From NCBI GenBank assembly GCA_937907205.1, contig CALESE010000050.1, positions 1 to 10,810 of the forward strand: a stretch of 10,810 nt of DNA, given 5' to 3'. The stretch's first letter is position 1. Every line of letters starts with the position of its first letter. Shown one piece after another: positions 1 through 7,355 of this stretch. Position numbers and translations under genes: made by a program. Under the pieces are notes generated by a model. That model was not told the DNA's origin. It saw only the letters and a list, made by a program, of their open reading frames with translations, and did not search any database. Source of the stretch: an uncultured Romboutsia sp. Lineage in GTDB: Bacteria > Bacillota > Clostridia > Peptostreptococcales > Peptostreptococcaceae.

Positions 1-604
1 GAAAGCACTTTCTAATACCGCAGCTAATCATGAATATAGAATTGATAATATAGAGAAGTTTATAGAGAAAAAGAATAAGCAACAGGATTGCCAATTGTCT
101 AACTTGACTAATGCTATGCGTGAAATATCTGCTAGACAACATGCACATCACGATGATATAACTATATTGCAGACTGGTGTAAAAGAAAATCGTCGTTCAT
201 TAGCTTATCTCAATTTCCGTGTGGATGGTGTTATTAAAGATACTTATACATACTTTAACAACATCAATAAAATTCAAGCTGATTTAGCAGCAGCAATTCA
301 AAAGCATGCAGATGACTTGTCTTATACTTATGATTATATTAAGCGAGCGGCTGAAACTACGCAAGAAAATTGCTATGCTTACACCTCTCATGAGATAGAT
401 AACAATTGGGCATACACATATTCGACTTATGCCTATCTTTCCACTTATGTTCATTTTAGTCCTAGAGAATACTGGGGTAGTATAACTACTGGAAATGTTT
501 GGGATTTAGGAGATGATACATTTAATGGAAATAATACTAATCCTGGTGGAACACCTGAAGATAACGAAAATCAATGTAGACCAGGTTGTACATGTGGAAA
601 ATAA
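1..604 (+). CDS. Coiled-coil, Tyr-rich phage structural-type protein (5' partial)
   Basis: The reading frame is open to the left edge (first complete codon at 2), so this is the last 200 residues of a longer gene. A start at the TTG at 95 is possible but unlikely, since the upstream codons continue the same helical, charged sequence. Visible residues 10-125 are heptad-like and helix-forming, as in phage fibre or baseplate shafts. Residues 80-150 are unusually rich in Tyr (repeated TY/AY pairs). The last ten residues are QCRPGCTCGK, a compact C-x3-C-x-C tail after a Gly/Asn/Pro-rich linker. It lies 27 bp upstream of the 612-aa gene on the same strand, suggesting a shared structural transcript. 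I do not recognise the family; the virion role is inferred from composition and neighbours. Confidence 0.8.
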   Translation, partial: KALSNTAANHEYRIDNIEKFIEKKNKQQDCQLSNLTNAMREISARQHAHHDDITILQTGVKENRRSLAYLNFRVDGVIKDTYTYFNNINKIQADLAAAIQKHADDLSYTYDYIKRAAETTQENCYAYTSHEIDNNWAYTYSTYAYLSTYVHFSPREYWGSITTGNVWDLGDDTFNGNNTNPGGTPEDNENQCRPGCTCGK

Positions 605-631
605 AATTTAAAATATAACTAGTTATAAATT

Positions 632-2470
632 ATGCCAAATACAAGTAATATTGCAAATATGCCTGATTTGAAAAAGCTATTTGTATATGTTAATTTTACT
701 AATGTAGAAGAACAAGGTGCCCTTACACTTACTGCTCTAAAAGGTCAATTAAAGATATCTTCAGAAACTAAGTATCCTGAGCGTGTATTCTATGTGGCTA
801 ATGATGGTTCTATCATTACTCATGGTAAAGAATTCGGTATTTCAGATGATCTTAGAGAGAAAATCGATGGTCTTGCAAAAGATTCAGTAGACCTTAAGTC
901 TTCTATAAAGAATCTTACTGGTGTTGATGTACCTGTTGGAGAATCTGCAGAAATTGCACATGATTCTATTATCGGTAAATATGTTGGTAAGGAAATTCTT
1001 AAGAATAAGACTATTGTAGCAGCTAAAAAAGATACTGCTGTTACTGTAGACGAATCTGCTGATGGTGCTGGTACTACAACTTATACCATTGGGTTAACTG
1101 TAGATGGTAAGACAATTGTAACAAATGGTGGTGCCCTTAAGACAGCTGTAAAGCTTGTTAAGAAGTATTGTGCTGATGAAACACCTACTCCTGATTCTAC
1201 ATTCTATAATCTTAAAACCGATGTTCCTGGTGGTATTTCTGTACATCCAGTTATCTTGTTAACAGATAATGCAGGTGCTATTCTTGATATCGTCGATGGT
1301 AATGAGTTTGTTACTGATGGTATGCTTGATAGCGTATCTTATAATGATGCAGAAGGTACTCTTACATTTACTTGGAATACCGATAGTGGTAGAAAAGAAA
1401 GCACAACTATTGATATAAAAAAGATTTTCCAGATTGAGGGAATTCATACAACTACTCCTGATTATATTGAAATAAAACAAGAAAAAGCTCCATTTGATGA
1501 TGGAGGAACCGGTACTGATTCTGACAGTATCTCTAATAAGATGGAGTATCATGTTAGTGCAAAGGTTGATAAGACAGATTTGACTGCTATGTCAACTGTA
1601 ACATACACTCCTGGTAAACCTGCCGCTGGAACCATTGTTGATGCTCCTCTTACTCCTACTACAGATGCTAATTATGCAGTTAATAAAGATTTCGGTGGAA
1701 ATACTGATGTAACAAAGGATGTTTCTGGTTTAGCTGATGCCAAGAAAGTTGCTGCTAAGATTCGTGCAATTGATGAAAAGATAGTAGAAGTTGGTAATCA
1801 GGCTGTTGCTCGAGAGAAGGCCATTACAACTGGTATTGATGCAAAGATAGCTGACTTACAACGTCAACTTACTGAAGAAGCAACTGCTCGTGGTGATATG
1901 GATACTAAGCTTTATGGTGAAGATATTCCTAAAGATGGTCCAAAAAACACCATCAAGAAGAACGCTGATGCAATTGCTATTTTGAATGGTGCTGATACTG
2001 TAGTTGGTTCTGTAGATGCTAAGATTAAAGCTCTTAAGGAATCTCTTGATGCCGAAGTAGAATACAAGGATGTAAATAGCCTTGTTAAGGTTGCAGTTTC
2101 TCAAGTAAATGGTGTTGTAGTAAATAAAGAAAATGCTGTTATAGTAAAGACTGCTACTCTTACTGCAGGTGTAGATCAAGATGCTGAGTATACACTTGCC
2201 AATGCTAGTCCTAGTAATTATACAAAGGCTGGTGGTTATAAAGCTAAGTCTATCGATCAAATTGCAGCGGATGATCCATCACTTGTTACTAACCAAGATG
2301 CTTGGATTTATGGCCAGTGTATTAAGACCCAAGCAGTAAATTCTATTGCTTCTGATAATAACCAGTACATCAAGATTGTACGTGAAGATAATAAAACTAA
2401 GGTTGCATTTGAACCTTGGGCAGAAATTCATACAATTGGTGAACTTGCTCAAATGGATAGAGCTAATTAG
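632..2470 (+). CDS. Fibre-like phage structural protein, 612 aa
   Basis: ATG start after an AT-rich leader with no Shine-Dalgarno; TAG stop. Residues 49-68 hold a short motif, basic-hydrophobic-aromatic followed by Gly and a second Gly, ending HGKEFG. The next gene has it too (NKIYFIKDKG...GTLY). Residues 70-360 are Thr/Val/Gly/Asp-rich beta-type sequence with short strands and turns. Residues about 366-425 are a charged helical segment (ADAKKVAAKIRAIDEKI...) likely to be a coiled coil, followed by more beta-type sequence. This alternation of beta-rich blocks and coiled coil is typical of phage fibres or decoration proteins, but no named domain is recognised. Codon use differs from later genes: Leu is mostly CTT, against TTA in the gene at 3357. 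This suggests high expression or separate origin. An intrinsic terminator follows 28 bp downstream. Confidence 0.85.
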   Translation: MPNTSNIANMPDLKKLFVYVNFTNVEEQGALTLTALKGQLKISSETKYPERVFYVANDGSIITHGKEFGISDDLREKIDGLAKDSVDLKSSIKNLTGVDVPVGESAEIAHDSIIGKYVGKEILKNKTIVAAKKDTAVTVDESADGAGTTTYTIGLTVDGKTIVTNGGALKTAVKLVKKYCADETPTPDSTFYNLKTDVPGGISVHPVILLTDNAGAILDIVDGNEFVTDGMLDSVSYNDAEGTLTFTWNTDSGRKESTTIDIKKIFQIEGIHTTTPDYIEIKQEKAPFDDGGTGTDSDSISNKMEYHVSAKVDKTDLTAMSTVTYTPGKPAAGTIVDAPLTPTTDANYAVNKDFGGNTDVTKDVSGLADAKKVAAKIRAIDEKIVEVGNQAVAREKAITTGIDAKIADLQRQLTEEATARGDMDTKLYGEDIPKDGPKNTIKKNADAIAILNGADTVVGSVDAKIKALKESLDAEVEYKDVNSLVKVAVSQVNGVVVNKENAVIVKTATLTAGVDQDAEYTLANASPSNYTKAGGYKAKSIDQIAADDPSLVTNQDAWIYGQCIKTQAVNSIASDNNQYIKIVREDNKTKVAFEPWAEIHTIGELAQMDRAN

Positions 2471-2497
2471 TATATCCGATTAACTAATTTAACATAC

Positions 2498-2536
2498 AAA
2501 AGGACAGGACAATCAAGTTCTGTCCTTTTTATTTTT
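2498..2536 (+). terminator. Intrinsic terminator after the 612-aa structural gene
   Basis: A 13-bp stem pairs 2498-2510 (AAAAGGACAGGAC) with 2517-2529 (GTTCTGTCCTTTT), with one G-U pair and a 6-nt loop AATCAA. It runs directly into a T-rich tract (TTTTTATTTTT). It is placed just after the TAG at 2470 and before the leader of the next gene, so it separates expression of the two structural genes. Confidence 0.9.
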
Positions 2537-2546
2537 AATAAATGAA

Positions 2547-2608
2547 ACAGTAAGACACCGACAGTAAGACTTACAGATATTTCTATATATGTTAATCTGT
2601 TTGGTGTC
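2547..2608 (+). promoter_or_regulatory. Foldable leader with alternative stems upstream of the 231-aa gene
   Basis: The 10-bp direct repeat ACAGTAAGAC occurs at 2547-2556 and 2561-2570. One fold pairs GACACC (2554-2559) plus ACAG (2561-2564) with CTGT (2597-2600) plus GGTGTC (2603-2608), with a 1x2 internal loop. A competing fold pairs ACAGAT (2573-2578) with ATCTGT (2595-2600). Both use the same CTGT, so they exclude each other. GTAAGACTTAC (2564-2574) is a further small hairpin. Whether this is a transcribed regulatory leader or a protein-binding site is not decidable here. Confidence 0.4.
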
Positions 2609-2631
2609 ATTTACAAATTAACATATTTTAA
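2600..2631 (+). promoter_or_regulatory. Possible Bacteroidota-type promoter for the 231-aa gene
   Basis: TTTG at 2600-2603 is followed after 20 bp by TATTTTAA at 2624-2631, a six-of-eight match to TAnnTTTG. Transcription would begin almost at the ATG (2638), giving a nearly leaderless message. In that case the folded region 2547-2608 would be mainly upstream DNA. The match is weak in an AT-rich background. Confidence 0.25.
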
Positions 2632-2637
2632 ATTCAA

Positions 2638-3333
2638 ATGGCAAAATTATTTAAAGAAACCACTTTTGCTAAATTCAAAGCAGAAGTCACACATGAACCT
2701 AATAAGATTTATTTCATTAAAGACAAAGGAATGATGTTTGCAAATGGCACGCTTTATTCTCATAACACAACAGATACTGTTACAACAGGTGGTGTGGTAG
2801 AAGTATTAGCACCTACTGTAAATTTGGCAACAAAATCTCAAGTTACTATAACTGGATTTTCTGTACCAGATTATGTAAATATTGATCGTTTTACTTTAAT
2901 CAATACTAATGATATGAATAACATCATAAAGTTAGGTAATGCCATACAGAAATTTGGTTCATTAACAGAAATAGAACTTCAGAAAGGTGATGCAATTACA
3001 TTCATAAAGAAAGGTACTATTTGGTGTGTAGAAATAGGTCTTGGTTCTAAAATGTATATTCCTAGTTTAATACCTGAAAATGGTTCTAAGGGTGCTATAT
3101 GTATTGATTCTACTGGTGCTTCTACTATAGTAAAATACAATAATATGAAGGCTTGGTTTGATACAACAGTACCATTGAATGCAGAAACATTAAATAAAAC
3201 ATTCCCTGATGTTTCTATTGGCTTCCAAGTAGTTTGTTATAATGCTAATCGTATATATGAAAAGACAAATGCTCTTGGTGATTGGATAGCAACTGAAATC
3301 AAGAAAGTACCATTAGGAGGTGGTGCTATTTAA
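2638..3333 (+). CDS. Phage structural-type protein with shared N-terminal motif, 231 aa
   Basis: ATG start 6 bp after a possible -7 box; TAA stop. Residues 22-41 (NKIYFIKDKGMMFANGTLYS) align without gaps to residues 49-67 of the 612-aa protein in the pattern [KR][IV][YF][FY][IV]xxxGxxxxxGxx[YF]. I take this as a shared virion-attachment or fold-nucleating module. The remainder is mostly predicted beta strand: residues 58-90 (VNLATKSQVTITGFSVPDYV) and 100-140 (an FGSLTEIELQKGDAITFIKKGTIWCVEIG segment that looks like a small beta-sandwich or jelly-roll edge). The protein ends in a Gly-rich tail, PLGGGAI. It is 23 bp upstream of the LRR-like gene and probably co-transcribed with it. It may be a short fibre, spike or decoration protein; the family is not recognised. 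Confidence 0.8.
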   Translation: MAKLFKETTFAKFKAEVTHEPNKIYFIKDKGMMFANGTLYSHNTTDTVTTGGVVEVLAPTVNLATKSQVTITGFSVPDYVNIDRFTLINTNDMNNIIKLGNAIQKFGSLTEIELQKGDAITFIKKGTIWCVEIGLGSKMYIPSLIPENGSKGAICIDSTGASTIVKYNNMKAWFDTTVPLNAETLNKTFPDVSIGFQVVCYNANRIYEKTNALGDWIATEIKKVPLGGGAI

Positions 3334-3356
3334 ATATATTATCATAATATTTATAT

Positions 3357-5120
3357 ATGGATTTAATTGGAAATACCATATCTATGGTAAATGGTGCTTT
3401 TACTAATAATACACAAGCAACATTAGTAAGAAAACTTACATTCTATGTTACTACTGCTAGAGAATTCTTTCTATTAAATACTCATAATACTCGTAATGGT
3501 ATAGATAATACATCTAAAGAATTTATCAAATATGACCCTAATGGATATAAATGTTGTGAACAGAATGATTATTTAGAATTAAGGAGTCCTGTACCATTTG
3601 AATTAGATATTAATTGGGATGATGATTCTGAAATAGAACATGTAGTAGCTACTAAATCTGGTTCTTTCTATTGTGTAAGATGGTATAGTTATGATAGTGA
3701 TTATTACAGGAAATATACTGGTAATGGTACAGATGGGCAGAAAGACGAATTGATACCTAGTTGGGCATTTAGAAATCATATATTTCAAGGTACAAAGAAG
3801 GAACATGTAGTAACTATGACTTTTACAAAAGGTTATATTGATTGGATACATGCATATTATATTAGATTTGGTAAGTATCCATTGTTAGAAGTACCTGAGT
3901 TAACTACAATAGATACATCGGAATGCCCATGTGATGTAATAAATACAGATAGATTCTTATATTGCCCTAATCTGACTACATTAAAATTGAGAGAGTCAAT
4001 AAGTTCTAAATATGATAAATATCCTGATAGTATTTGGCAACTCACCAAATTAAAGGATCTTTATATTGATTCATTTGTTTCAGATAGAAATGCAGATAAT
4101 AATGGTATCAGAAATATTGTCAAATTAAAGAATCTTGAAAATCTTACAATAGATGCCGGTGTTGATAGATATATAAAGGAATTCAATGAACTTCCAAATA
4201 TAAGATATATAAAGATAAGTCAAAGCGGCGATAAAAGTAATGTAAAGACTATATTTTCAAAGGATGGCATAACTAAAATCAATCCAAATTTATATCAACT
4301 TAATCCATTATCATGTTGGCAGGATGACACAGATACTGATATGGATATTGTTACAGGTACTTGTTTCAATGAAATAGAAGATTTATCACACATAACACAG
4401 CTTCCTACTTTCTATCAAATACCTAAAGGTAAAAAATTTGTAATACCTGAATGGATGGATAGAACATTCAATTTTAGACTTTTAGATTGGAATAAGATAT
4501 TTGCGCAAGATAGAATAGATGGGAAACCTACTACTATTGATTTAGGTATAGAGTCATTATATGAACATACTAAACAATTTGGTTATAGCCAAAATTATGT
4601 AGATGGCCCATATAAAGGAAAAAGAAATCCTTGGTACAATCTTAAATTGTCAGTATATTCACAGCAACAGCCGGCATCTTATCGGCCAACTGGTATTTAT
4701 CAAGCGCCAATAGGATTTGAGAATAGTGTATCAGATGGCAATCCAACAACCCCAATGGAAATGCTTTATGTACTTGTAAATAATTATAAATGGACTTGTA
4801 TAATACCACCAAAAATTTCTATCATTACCAATCCTGGTGAAACATTGAAACCTGCTTCTATATCATTAGCGACTATAGAAGATGAAGCAATTAATGATAA
4901 TACATTAGAATATGTTGAATATAATACTGATGAGAAGAATGAAATAGATGGTAGAATATTACTTATTAAAGATAGTAATGTAATAGATGTAATAGAAGGT
5001 GATTTATCCCATACTTCTGTACTTGTACCTAATGATGTTGATATAATTTCATTTAAGACAGAAGATGAAGCTAAAGAATATTGTAATGAAGAAGGATATA
5101 TATATCCTTCTTCCAAATAA
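3357..5120 (+). CDS. Large phage protein with leucine-rich-repeat-like core, 587 aa
   Basis: ATG start after an AT-only leader; TAA stop. Residues 81-92 (FELDINWDDDSE) followed by beta-rich sequence to 160 resemble the 'W-G-D-G-T' strand that precedes leucine-rich repeats in Bacteroidota surface proteins, though the Gly residues are replaced. Residues about 175-290 have irregular LRR spacing: LLEVPELTTI, PNLTTLKLRE, TKLKDLYIDS, KNLENLTIDA, PNIRYIKIS. The C-terminal half is Tyr/Pro/Thr-rich with no recognised domain. Clustered Cys occur at 66-67 and 190-203. LRRs bind protein or glycan ligands. With the gene at the end of a structural cluster, I infer a receptor-binding or tail-tip role, without direct proof. 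No signal peptide or membrane segment is visible. The last codons form a perfect 26-bp palindrome. Confidence 0.85.
   Translation: MDLIGNTISMVNGAFTNNTQATLVRKLTFYVTTAREFFLLNTHNTRNGIDNTSKEFIKYDPNGYKCCEQNDYLELRSPVPFELDINWDDDSEIEHVVATKSGSFYCVRWYSYDSDYYRKYTGNGTDGQKDELIPSWAFRNHIFQGTKKEHVVTMTFTKGYIDWIHAYYIRFGKYPLLEVPELTTIDTSECPCDVINTDRFLYCPNLTTLKLRESISSKYDKYPDSIWQLTKLKDLYIDSFVSDRNADNNGIRNIVKLKNLENLTIDAGVDRYIKEFNELPNIRYIKISQSGDKSNVKTIFSKDGITKINPNLYQLNPLSCWQDDTDTDMDIVTGTCFNEIEDLSHITQLPTFYQIPKGKKFVIPEWMDRTFNFRLLDWNKIFAQDRIDGKPTTIDLGIESLYEHTKQFGYSQNYVDGPYKGKRNPWYNLKLSVYSQQQPASYRPTGIYQAPIGFENSVSDGNPTTPMEMLYVLVNNYKWTCIIPPKISIITNPGETLKPASISLATIEDEAINDNTLEYVEYNTDEKNEIDGRILLIKDSNVIDVIEGDLSHTSVLVPNDVDIISFKTEDEAKEYCNEEGYIYPSSK
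5088..5113. repeat. Perfect 26-bp palindrome at the end of the LRR-like gene
   Basis: GAAGAAGGATATA (5088-5100) is followed at once by its exact reverse complement (5101-5113). It encodes residues near the C-terminus (NEEGYIYPSS) and ends 4 bp before the TAA. As RNA it would form a long hairpin on either strand. Neither side is followed by a T tract, so it is not a standard intrinsic terminator; it may serve in 3'-end stability, processing or protein binding. Confidence 0.7.
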
Positions 5121-5139
5121 AAATATAAGAATATATTAA

Positions 5140-5301
5140 ATGGCAAATCAACCAATCATACCAGTTCATAAAATATTTAGAATATATGAAACATTAGACC
5201 ACATAAATATAAAAAAGAAGAGGAATCTTAAGATTCCTCTTCCAATTTCTTTCTCAATTCTTCACATACTTTATGGTTTTCTTCTTTCATCTTCTCAATA
5301 G
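5140..5301 (+). pseudogene. Orphan 53-codon ORF, possible 5' remnant of a structural gene
   Basis: An ATG follows an AT-rich leader like those of the three upstream genes (AAGAATATATTAA). The first 25 or so codons read like a normal phage gene (MANQPIIPVHKIFRIYETLD). From codon 26 the frame enters the palindrome at 5217-5242 and then the antisense of the minus-strand gene, where the peptide becomes hydrophobic and non-gene-like, ending at TAG 5299-5301. The likeliest explanation is the start of a structural gene whose body was lost when the two blocks were joined. A tiny expressed peptide cannot be excluded. Confidence 0.35.
5211..5242 (-). terminator. Intrinsic terminator of the minus-strand block, overlapping the last stop codon
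   Basis: A perfect 26-bp palindrome (5217-5242) has arms GAAGAGGAATCTT and the reverse complement. Read on the minus strand it is followed immediately by TTTTTT (plus-strand A run at 5211-5216), giving a strong intrinsic terminator. The TAA of the 163-aa gene (5228-5230) lies in the centre of the hairpin, so the stem encodes its last residues (EEES). Transcripts of the plus-strand block meet the same hairpin, but with a poor T tract. Confidence 0.85.
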
Positions 5302-5719
5302 TTTCTGGATTTCCATCAAATGACTCAATTGTCTTTTTCATATCCTTTCTCAAATCCTCATATAAGTCTGGATTAATCTTAGTCCAATTCTTCTTAGGAT
5401 CCTTCTTTCCAGTATACTCCCAATCATCAAGAATTGTTTGAATGGTATTGATTTTACACATTTCCCATTCATATTCATTCAATTCATCAAACAATTCATC
5501 AACTTCAGTATTCAATTTCCACAATGTATCACCTTCAGAATCTGATGGAAACACATCCTTTGGCGTACAAATACAAATCTGGCGAATCTTATTCTTTATT
5601 CTATCAATATTATTTGAACATTCTTCTTTTGCTTGTTCAAATTCACTATAAGAAGTGTATTGGCAACCTGGTAGCCAAACTTCTCCTTTATAAGCTTTAA
5701 TGCAATGATCTACTGACAT
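5228..5719 (-). CDS. Small Cys-containing coiled-coil protein of unknown function, 163 aa
   Basis: ATG at 5719-5717, TAA at 5230-5228. The start overlaps the end of the upstream HExxH gene by 10 nt, which suggests translational coupling. The N-terminal part (residues 1-60) holds six Cys (C6, C19, C34, C49, C51 and, further on, C88) and the segment GEVWLPGCQYTSYSEFEQA. Residues 25-50 and 118-163 are strongly helical and charged, the latter ending KVCEELRKKLEEES, consistent with a coiled coil. No signal peptide or membrane segment is seen. The family is not recognised. The Cys spacing is too irregular for a confident zinc finger. It is the last gene before the terminator at 5211-5242. Confidence 0.8.
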   Translation of the reverse strand: MSVDHCIKAYKGEVWLPGCQYTSYSEFEQAKEECSNNIDRIKNKIRQICICTPKDVFPSDSEGDTLWKLNTEVDELFDELNEYEWEMCKINTIQTILDDWEYTGKKDPKKNWTKINPDLYEDLRKDMKKTIESFDGNPETIEKMKEENHKVCEELRKKLEEES

Positions 5720-6780
5720 AGTCCTAATTCTTTAAAATTTTCATTAATTAATTTAGATAAACTAATAAATATTCTATTTTTATTTTTTGTCATTAAAAAA
5801 TCTTCATCTATAGTATTATAGTTTTCTTTTATAAAAGTTTCATAATAATCAAAATATACTTTAGGTGCCAATTCTTCAAACTTATCTTTACATTTGAAAA
5901 CAATATTAGTAATCTTCTTGATAGCTTTTGAATATGATAAATTTTGATTAGTTATCTGTAAATACTTAGAAATAAATATATCTTTTATTTCTTTATCATC
6001 GGTATTTATGAATTCTATTCCTTTTTCTATAGCTACCCATTCTTGTGAAGTTTTAAATTCTTTTATGGCATCTTTATATTCAATGGGTTTAGATAAGCCT
6101 TTATGCTTATAAGAAAGCAATATTGCATGTATTTCTGTCATGAATGCATTCTTTTCTATAGAAGAATACATGTACAACAAATATTTTACAACATTCTCTA
6201 TAATGTCTTCTATTGTATCAGTATTTGACTTTTTGAATATTAAAATCAATTTGTCATAATTAATTCTATCCCTAACATCATTCATACTTTCTAAGTTTGA
6301 AATGAATCTTTTCCAAGATTCATAAGCATGCAATAATTCATGATAGAATATTATACAAAGATCTTTAAAAGACATTTTCTCATCTTTATTTATATTTATA
6401 ATTACTTCTTTAATATGTCCATCATCAAAATTATCTTTACTTACATAACCAGTAGAATTATGTGATATAGTTATAATAATTTTCTTAAAGAAAATGTTCT
6501 TAAATTCAATATCATGGTTTTTTGCATATTTTAAAATATCTTCCTTAGAAAATTCATACCTTTCTTTCAGCCGTTTCTTAAATATCTCAGAAGTCACAAT
6601 TTTAGATAATAAGTACACTAAATTCACTTGTCCATCATAAGCACCATGTGACTCTAACAATTCATCCACATTATCAAGATTATCTAAATCATTTAGAAAC
6701 TTATAATTGTCAATAAATTTTTTTGAAAACTTATTTTCTAAAAATTCAACATATTCTCTTAAAGATATATTCATATTCAT
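5710..6780 (-). CDS. HExxH zinc-metalloprotease-like protein, 356 aa
   Basis: I chose the ATG at 6780-6778. The frame extends to a TTG at 6825, but that would overlap the end of the upstream gene (6800), while the ATG leaves a 19-nt AT-rich gap. A second ATG follows two codons later. Residues 141-156 read LCIIFYHELLHAYESW: a hydrophobic helix carrying HELLH (147-151), the HExxH zinc-binding and catalytic motif of gluzincin-type metallopeptidases. A downstream helix with E209 and E216 (SSIEKNAFMTEIHAI) could give the third ligand. Flanking regions are Lys/Glu/Asn-rich helices with no other recognised domain. Residues 95-135 look like beta strands, as in the sheet before the active-site helix. 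There is no signal peptide, so it would act in the cytoplasm. The substrate is unknown. The stop is TAG. Confidence 0.85.
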   Translation of the reverse strand: MNMNISLREYVEFLENKFSKKFIDNYKFLNDLDNLDNVDELLESHGAYDGQVNLVYLLSKIVTSEIFKKRLKERYEFSKEDILKYAKNHDIEFKNIFFKKIIITISHNSTGYVSKDNFDDGHIKEVIININKDEKMSFKDLCIIFYHELLHAYESWKRFISNLESMNDVRDRINYDKLILIFKKSNTDTIEDIIENVVKYLLYMYSSIEKNAFMTEIHAILLSYKHKGLSKPIEYKDAIKEFKTSQEWVAIEKGIEFINTDDKEIKDIFISKYLQITNQNLSYSKAIKKITNIVFKCKDKFEELAPKVYFDYYETFIKENYNTIDEDFLMTKNKNRIFISLSKLINENFKELGLCQ

Positions 6781-6799
6781 TAATTGTATAATTGTAAAT

Positions 6800-7333
6800 T
6801 TAGCTGAAATCTGTATACAATGCAAATCTCAATCCTTCCTTAGTAATGAAATCATGATACTTAGGTTCAATAGTATTGTTCATGGCATACTTCTTGAACA
6901 TATTTATTTCTCGCTGATACTCTCTAGTAAAAGGTGTACGATGTTCTGGGTACTGTTCATAATACTCTTTACCAGTGAAAGCACCGCAATCATATTTCAG
7001 AATATCACCAATCTCATCCATGAACTCATCCCATGTATATGTGATTCCATTTTCACTAACAATATGTGCATTATTGGATTCAACAAAATTCTTAATGGAC
7101 TCTAATACAGGTTCATAATACTTCAAGTTATTGGCATCCCAATCAAAGACCCATCCACCAGATCTCTTACCAAGATGGATACGGTTTTTATTGATTTCTT
7201 CTTTTACATCAAAAATCTCTGCTTCAATAGCATCAATATTGTAAGGTGTATTATTAATGAGCTCAATAGCCTTCTCAAGATTCTTTGTTACCTTCTTCTT
7301 TACCGGAAGTACTGCATAAAAATTTGTTCCCAT
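6800..7333 (-). CDS. MGTNFY-family phage protein of unknown function, 177 aa
   Basis: The ATG at 7333-7331 was preferred over a TTG three codons upstream because it gives the N-terminus MGTNFYAVLP, the signature of a phage protein family seen in many tailed phages. A second family hallmark is RIHLGKRSGGWVFDW (residues 51-65), matching the usual 'HIGKSS-GW-F' segment. The third is TWDEFMDEIGDI (100-111), the usual 'TWxEWxxxI' helix. Most members I know carry a CxxC pair between the first two hallmarks. Here that stretch is helical and Lys/Glu-rich (11-50) with no Cys, so a metal site is absent. The biochemical function of the family is unknown. It lies 22 nt after the next upstream gene and 19 nt before the HExxH gene, suggesting one operon. 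Confidence 0.85.
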   Translation of the reverse strand: MGTNFYAVLPVKKKVTKNLEKAIELINNTPYNIDAIEAEIFDVKEEINKNRIHLGKRSGGWVFDWDANNLKYYEPVLESIKNFVESNNAHIVSENGITYTWDEFMDEIGDILKYDCGAFTGKEYYEQYPEHRTPFTREYQREINMFKKYAMNNTIEPKYHDFITKEGLRFALYTDFS

Positions 7334-7355
7334 TTTATTCAAATTATTAAATTCA

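Noticed and set aside
95..604. Complete 169-aa gene starting at the TTG at 95
   Set aside because: The frame is open to the left edge with coding-like helical sequence upstream, so the gene is partial.
2468..2470. Recoded TAG codon, as in some gut phages
   Set aside because: The TAG is followed by a strong terminator and non-coding sequence, and the TAG of the 356-aa gene lies at a normal gene overlap; both are real stops. TGA is simply unused as a stop here.
6781..6825. N-terminal extension of the 356-aa HExxH protein from a TTG
   Set aside because: It would overlap the end of the preceding gene, and the ATG at 6780 gives a natural start with an AT-rich leader.
6707..7105. Plus-strand 132-codon ORF
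   Set aside because: It is antisense to two well-supported minus-strand genes, with no leader and low-quality composition.
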